A program made the position numbers and the translations under genes. Below are positions 60,901-64,000 of a DNA stretch of 64,000 nucleotides, in pieces. Position 1 is the first letter of the stretch, and each line of letters opens with the position of its first letter. The DNA is from Enterovibrio paralichthyis. Its GTDB lineage: Bacteria > Pseudomonadota > Gammaproteobacteria > Enterobacterales > Vibrionaceae. Under the pieces are notes generated by a model. That model saw only the letters and a list, made by a program, of their open reading frames with translations. It was not told where the DNA came from and searched no databases. The stretch spans positions 310,001 to 374,000 of the forward strand of contig NZ_JAHUTS010000002.1 in assembly GCF_019209835.1 (NCBI RefSeq). Direction: 5' to 3'.

Positions 60901-61533
60901 AGTTGGCAATCTCAACCGTTAAGGGCGGGTTTTAACGCCCAACCACTACGAAAAAAGTCTGCAGCAAGAATACCTTTTAGGTCAGTTAATTGCCACGAAA
61001 CCCCACAATCAATACAGCAGTCAGATGTTTTTTCAGCCAAAACGTTCCCTGTTTTCTACCAATTCCCGTAATTGGCGGGAAAGCTGTATCAATTATCAGC
61101 AGCGCTTGCATAAATGCTGCAAAAATAGCCACTTATCCCTCCCTTCTGGTTGGGTATATCTATACCTAAACAACCTGAAGATGTAAGATTCAGCGAGATT
61201 GACTGACGTTGTGATCGCGGCGTTCCTTTGTAGGTGTAGTCACCTCCATCAAAAAGGAACAACAAAGAGCACGGCATCAGTCAACTCGCCCGAAGGGAGG
61301 CCATCAATGCGCCCACTTTTTCTTTAAATTCCACGGAAATAGAACGACTGTTCCTCGTAAAATTTGCCTCAAATTGAACGCATTGACGACCTCTGAATGC
61401 GAGCATCTTCAGGTCGTTTAGGTATATACTTTGGGTATAATCGAAAACATCATGCAATTCGTACCTGCCGTTTTGGTCGCGTCAATTACGCTCCCCCAAT
61501 ACCGCAGTAACGTAAAGAGACCTCAGGACAACC
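60901..61533. other. 633-bp intergenic region dominated by a MITE-like repeat
   Basis: Between lolC and the PilZ-like gene (divergent). The centre is the palindromic element at 61152-61437; outside it only promoter-like AT-rich DNA is seen. A 62-codon minus-strand frame (61089-61277) lies across the repeat and is not considered a gene. Confidence 0.6.
61152..61437. repeat. MITE-like palindromic repeat element (long form), copy 4
   Basis: Terminal inverted repeats are TATACCTAAACAACCTGAAG, continuing as ATG (61161-61183), and its near-perfect inverse at 61404-61425. The interior holds a nested palindrome at 61193-61289: GCGAG-TTGACTGA with TCAGTCAA-CTCGC outside, GTTCCTTT with AAAGGAAC, then AGGTG-TAGT-CACCT at the tip. 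GCGAG occurs at both inner junctions (61193-61197, 61399-61403). No protein gene is present. The ends match the short repeats at 28327 and 32602. Confidence 0.75.
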
Positions 61534-62100
61534 ATGAGTCAGGACGAATACTTTTCAGTACATGCTCATTTGAAAATCAATGTCGAAGTGTTAGGCGACG
61601 GTGAGCCTGTCCCTTCCGAGGTCGAATTTGGCCGGGAAATACCCATTGCTTTCCGCATCGCCAGCCAATGCGGTGACATCGACAACAGCGTAGAAAAAGA
61701 GATCAATGCGCTGAACCACGATGAAGGCCAGGCACTCAGCAAATTTCTGCGTGCCCAGAATGAAAAAATTAACCTGCTTCTCGGCTTTATGCTGGCACAG
61801 CAGGATGACCCTACCCTTCGCTATCAAACCGAAACGTTTGGTGCCAGCAGTCTTACCTTTATCGCGCGCAAAGCATTTGAAAAAGGCCAGACAGTGCGCC
61901 TGAAACTCTTTCTTGAGAACCCGCCAAGTGCAATTTATTGCTACGGTAGCGTTTATGGCTGCAAAGAGAAAAACGGCAAGTTTGCTGTTGGCGTGAAATA
62001 TATCCGCCTTCTGGAAGAGGATCGCGATGTACTGATCCGCGCCGCCCTACACCAGCAGCAAAAACTACTCCGACAGCGTGCATTGGAACGAAACAGTTAA
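61534..62100 (+). CDS. PilZ-like domain protein (PlzB-like position), degenerate motif
   Basis: The 188-residue soluble protein has a helical N-terminal region (YcgR-like, about 1-100) and a C-terminal beta-rich part (about 105-170) resembling a PilZ barrel. It lacks a clear RxxxR and the usual [DN]xSxxG; FGASSLTFIA stands there. In Vibrio cholerae a PilZ gene (plzB, as I recall) sits between lolC and mfd, so this is the same locus. It may not bind c-di-GMP directly. Its stop is 9 nt before mfd, so both are probably co-transcribed. Confidence 0.7.
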   Translation: MSQDEYFSVHAHLKINVEVLGDGEPVPSEVEFGREIPIAFRIASQCGDIDNSVEKEINALNHDEGQALSKFLRAQNEKINLLLGFMLAQQDDPTLRYQTETFGASSLTFIARKAFEKGQTVRLKLFLENPPSAIYCYGSVYGCKEKNGKFAVGVKYIRLLEEDRDVLIRAALHQQQKLLRQRALERNS

Positions 62101-62109
62101 GCCAGATCC

Positions 62110-64000
62110 ATGACCAAACAAGCCTTATTTGATTTACCGTCTCCCAAAAAAGCAGGAGATACCCGGGTTGTTGCCAACCTTCACGGTGCCGCGTTGCCAC
62201 TGACCGTTGCAACACTGGCGCAGCAACAACAACGTTTCATTCTCATGGTGGTGCCGGATAACCAAACCGCCCTGAAACTGTTGCCTGAAATCCGCCAGTT
62301 TACCCAACGTGAGTGCCACATTTTCCCGGACTGGGAAACCCTGCCTTACGATAATTTCTCACCACATCAAGACATCATTTCAGACCGTATCGCCCGCTTG
62401 TACCAGTTGTCCCAGCAGCGAAATGGCATATTGATCGTGCCGGTCAGTACCCTGATGCAACGTGTCATGCCGCGCTCATTCCTGGTGCAGCATGCATTGA
62501 TGGTGAAAAAAGGCGATCGCCTGTCGCTGGAAAAACTCCGCCACCAGTTGGAACTTTCCGGTTATCGCCATGTTGATCAGGTGATTGAGCACGGTGAATA
62601 CGCCAGTCGTGGTTCGATACTCGACCTGTTCCCAATGGGCTCGAGCCAGCCTTACCGGATCGACTTCTTCGATGATGAAGTGGACACCATCCGAGAGTTC
62701 GACCCTGAAAATCAGCGTTCCACCCAGGAACTGGACAGCATTAACCTGCTGCCAGCCCATGAATTCCCGACGGATGATGACGCCGTAGAACAGTTTCGCG
62801 GCCGCTGGCGTGAGCGCTTTGAAGCACGCCGCGAACCGGAGTCTATCTATCAGCAAGTCAGCAAAAAGACCTGGCCAGCCGGTATCGAATACTGGCAACC
62901 ACTGTTTTTCGAACAAACTGAAACCCTGTTCGACTACCTGCCGGATAACACCCTGCTGCTGACCAAAGGCGACTTGGAAGCTGCCGCCAAGCAATTCCTT
63001 GGTGACGCTGACTACCGTTACGACCAGCGCCGCGTCGACCCACTCCGTCCGTTGTTAGCGCCTAACGAGCTATGGCAAAACGTCGACGAATTGTTTGCGT
63101 CGTTCAAAAGTTACCCGCGTATTAAGGTGCAAATTGACGAGACCGAAGAAAAAGCAGGTCGTCACAACGCGCCGGTCTCAGCACTGCCGGAGTTGACAGT
63201 CAACCAGCAACTCAAAGAGCCGCTGGGTGCGCTGCGAAAGTTTGCCGAAAGCTTTAGCGGGAAAGTTATTTTCTCAGTGGAAACCGAAGGCCGCCGCGAA
63301 GCCATGCTTGATCTGCTGGCCCGCATCAAAATCCGCCCTATGGTTTGTGGCTCGCTCGAAGAAGCGCTGGATAATCCTACCCAGTTTGGGTTGGTAGTTG
63401 GCCCTGCCGAAATCGGTTTTGCCTGTGAGTCACCGGCGTTTGCCCTGATTTGTGAAAGCAACCTGCTGGGCGAGCGCGTGGTGCAACAACGCCGCCGCGA
63501 CAACAAAAAAACGACGACGAACAACGATACCCTGATCCGAAACCTCGCTGAGCTTCAAATCGGTCAGCCTGTTGTTCACCTCGAACACGGTGTCGGTCGC
63601 TATCTCGGCCTTCAAACGCTCGAAGCCGGTGGTATTGCCACCGAATACGTTACGCTTGAATACCAGCAAGGCGCGAAACTGTATGTGCCAGTGGCTTCCC
63701 TACACCTTATCAGCCGCTACAGCGGTGGTGCAGAAGAAACTGCCCCGCTTCACAGGCTGGGCGGTGAAGCTTGGGAGAAAGCAAGAAAGCGTGCTGCGGA
63801 AAAAGTCCGCGATGTGGCGGCAGAGCTGTTGGACGTGTACGCCAAGCGTGCAACCAAACCCGGTTTTGCCTTTAAGCACGATCGTGAAGCGTATCTGGAT
63901 TTCTGCGCCGGATTCCCGTTTGAGGAGACACCGGATCAAATCCAGGCGATTAATGCCGTGCTGTCTGACATGTGCCAACCTATCGCGATGGACAGACTGG
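62110..64000 (+). CDS. mfd: transcription-repair coupling factor Mfd, N-terminal part (cut by window edge)
   Basis: ATG 62110 opens a frame that stays open to the end of the window, giving about 630 of some 1150 residues. UvrB-like N-terminal domains are visible (LPYDNFSPHQDIISDRIARL, about 77-96; then HGEYASRGSILDLFP), followed by the RNA-polymerase-interacting domain VVHLEHGVGRYLGLQ (about 487-501) and the start of the translocase module (FPFEETPDQIQAINAV). Mfd removes stalled RNA polymerase at DNA lesions and recruits UvrA. The helicase motifs lie beyond the window. Confidence 0.97.
   Translation, partial: MTKQALFDLPSPKKAGDTRVVANLHGAALPLTVATLAQQQQRFILMVVPDNQTALKLLPEIRQFTQRECHIFPDWETLPYDNFSPHQDIISDRIARLYQLSQQRNGILIVPVSTLMQRVMPRSFLVQHALMVKKGDRLSLEKLRHQLELSGYRHVDQVIEHGEYASRGSILDLFPMGSSQPYRIDFFDDEVDTIREFDPENQRSTQELDSINLLPAHEFPTDDDAVEQFRGRWRERFEARREPESIYQQVSKKTWPAGIEYWQPLFFEQTETLFDYLPDNTLLLTKGDLEAAAKQFLGDADYRYDQRRVDPLRPLLAPNELWQNVDELFASFKSYPRIKVQIDETEEKAGRHNAPVSALPELTVNQQLKEPLGALRKFAESFSGKVIFSVETEGRREAMLDLLARIKIRPMVCGSLEEALDNPTQFGLVVGPAEIGFACESPAFALICESNLLGERVVQQRRRDNKKTTTNNDTLIRNLAELQIGQPVVHLEHGVGRYLGLQTLEAGGIATEYVTLEYQQGAKLYVPVASLHLISRYSGGAEETAPLHRLGGEAWEKARKRAAEKVRDVAAELLDVYAKRATKPGFAFKHDREAYLDFCAGFPFEETPDQIQAINAVLSDMCQPIAMDRL

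Noticed and set aside
61089..61277. 62-codon minus-strand frame in the repeat region
   Set aside because: It lies across the palindromic element and has no coding features.

Overview
The window reads as a chromosome segment of a marine gammaproteobacterium of the Vibrionaceae, probably in or near the Enterovibrio/Grimontia/Photobacterium branch. This rests on gene content and order: mukFEB next to cmoM and elyC; the comEC-msbA-lpxK-ycaR-kdsB lipid A cluster; lolCDE next to a PilZ gene and mfd; a relV-type small alarmone synthetase; a CosR-like MarR regulator; and several c-di-GMP and chemotaxis proteins. No rRNA, tRNA or CRISPR array was recognised. Gene density is high and most transcription units end in clear hairpin terminators.

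Layout. 1-2.4 kb: end of a split class II ribonucleotide reductase (nrdJa tail, nrdJb), azoR, and an NTF2-like protein. 2.4-8.4 kb: an Fe(II)/2-oxoglutarate dioxygenase, relV, a class II amidotransferase and nnrS (with an NsrR-like box), an acyltransferase-3 protein and a TauD-like dioxygenase. 8.6-12.9 kb: a diguanylate cyclase coupled to a membrane EAL protein, then a periplasmic alpha-carbonic anhydrase. 12.9-17.1 kb: a small AT-rich element inserted between the carbonic anhydrase gene and sbcB. It is bracketed by 70-bp perfect direct repeats and carries an AlpA-like gene, a two-TM protein, a decayed second alpA copy, an HELGH metallopeptidase and a 5'-truncated tyrosine integrase.

17.2-29.8 kb: sbcB, a ToxR-like membrane regulator, lrgAB, cdd (CRP/CytR-type control), an EamA transporter, purT (overlapping PurR boxes), tpm, sulA (LexA box), an APC antiporter, a lysine-rich winged-helix protein, a DUF2982-like protein and ycbL. 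30-35.2 kb: an LpxH-like phosphoesterase with a bifunctional ornithine-lipid synthase (OlsF type), facing the peptidoglycan pair mepK/ldtD. 35.7-42.7 kb: a CosR-like regulator, an EamA exporter, a receiver-EAL protein, a YgeA-type racemase, a GNAT enzyme and a chemotaxis receptor. 42.7-51 kb: mukB, mukE, mukF, cmoM and elyC. 51-64 kb: the envelope biogenesis block (kdsB, ycaR, lpxK, msbA, comEC), a DUF2062 protein, lolE/lolD/lolC, a PilZ-like protein and the first part of mfd.

Themes. Envelope assembly dominates: KDO activation, lipid A phosphorylation and flipping, lipoprotein release, 3-3 peptidoglycan cross-link making and cutting, ElyC and ornithine lipids. A second theme is nucleotide signalling ((p)ppGpp and c-di-GMP). 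The least ordinary parts are the small element at 12.9-17.1 kb and a family of dispersed palindromic repeats, one of which (61152-61437) looks like a MITE.
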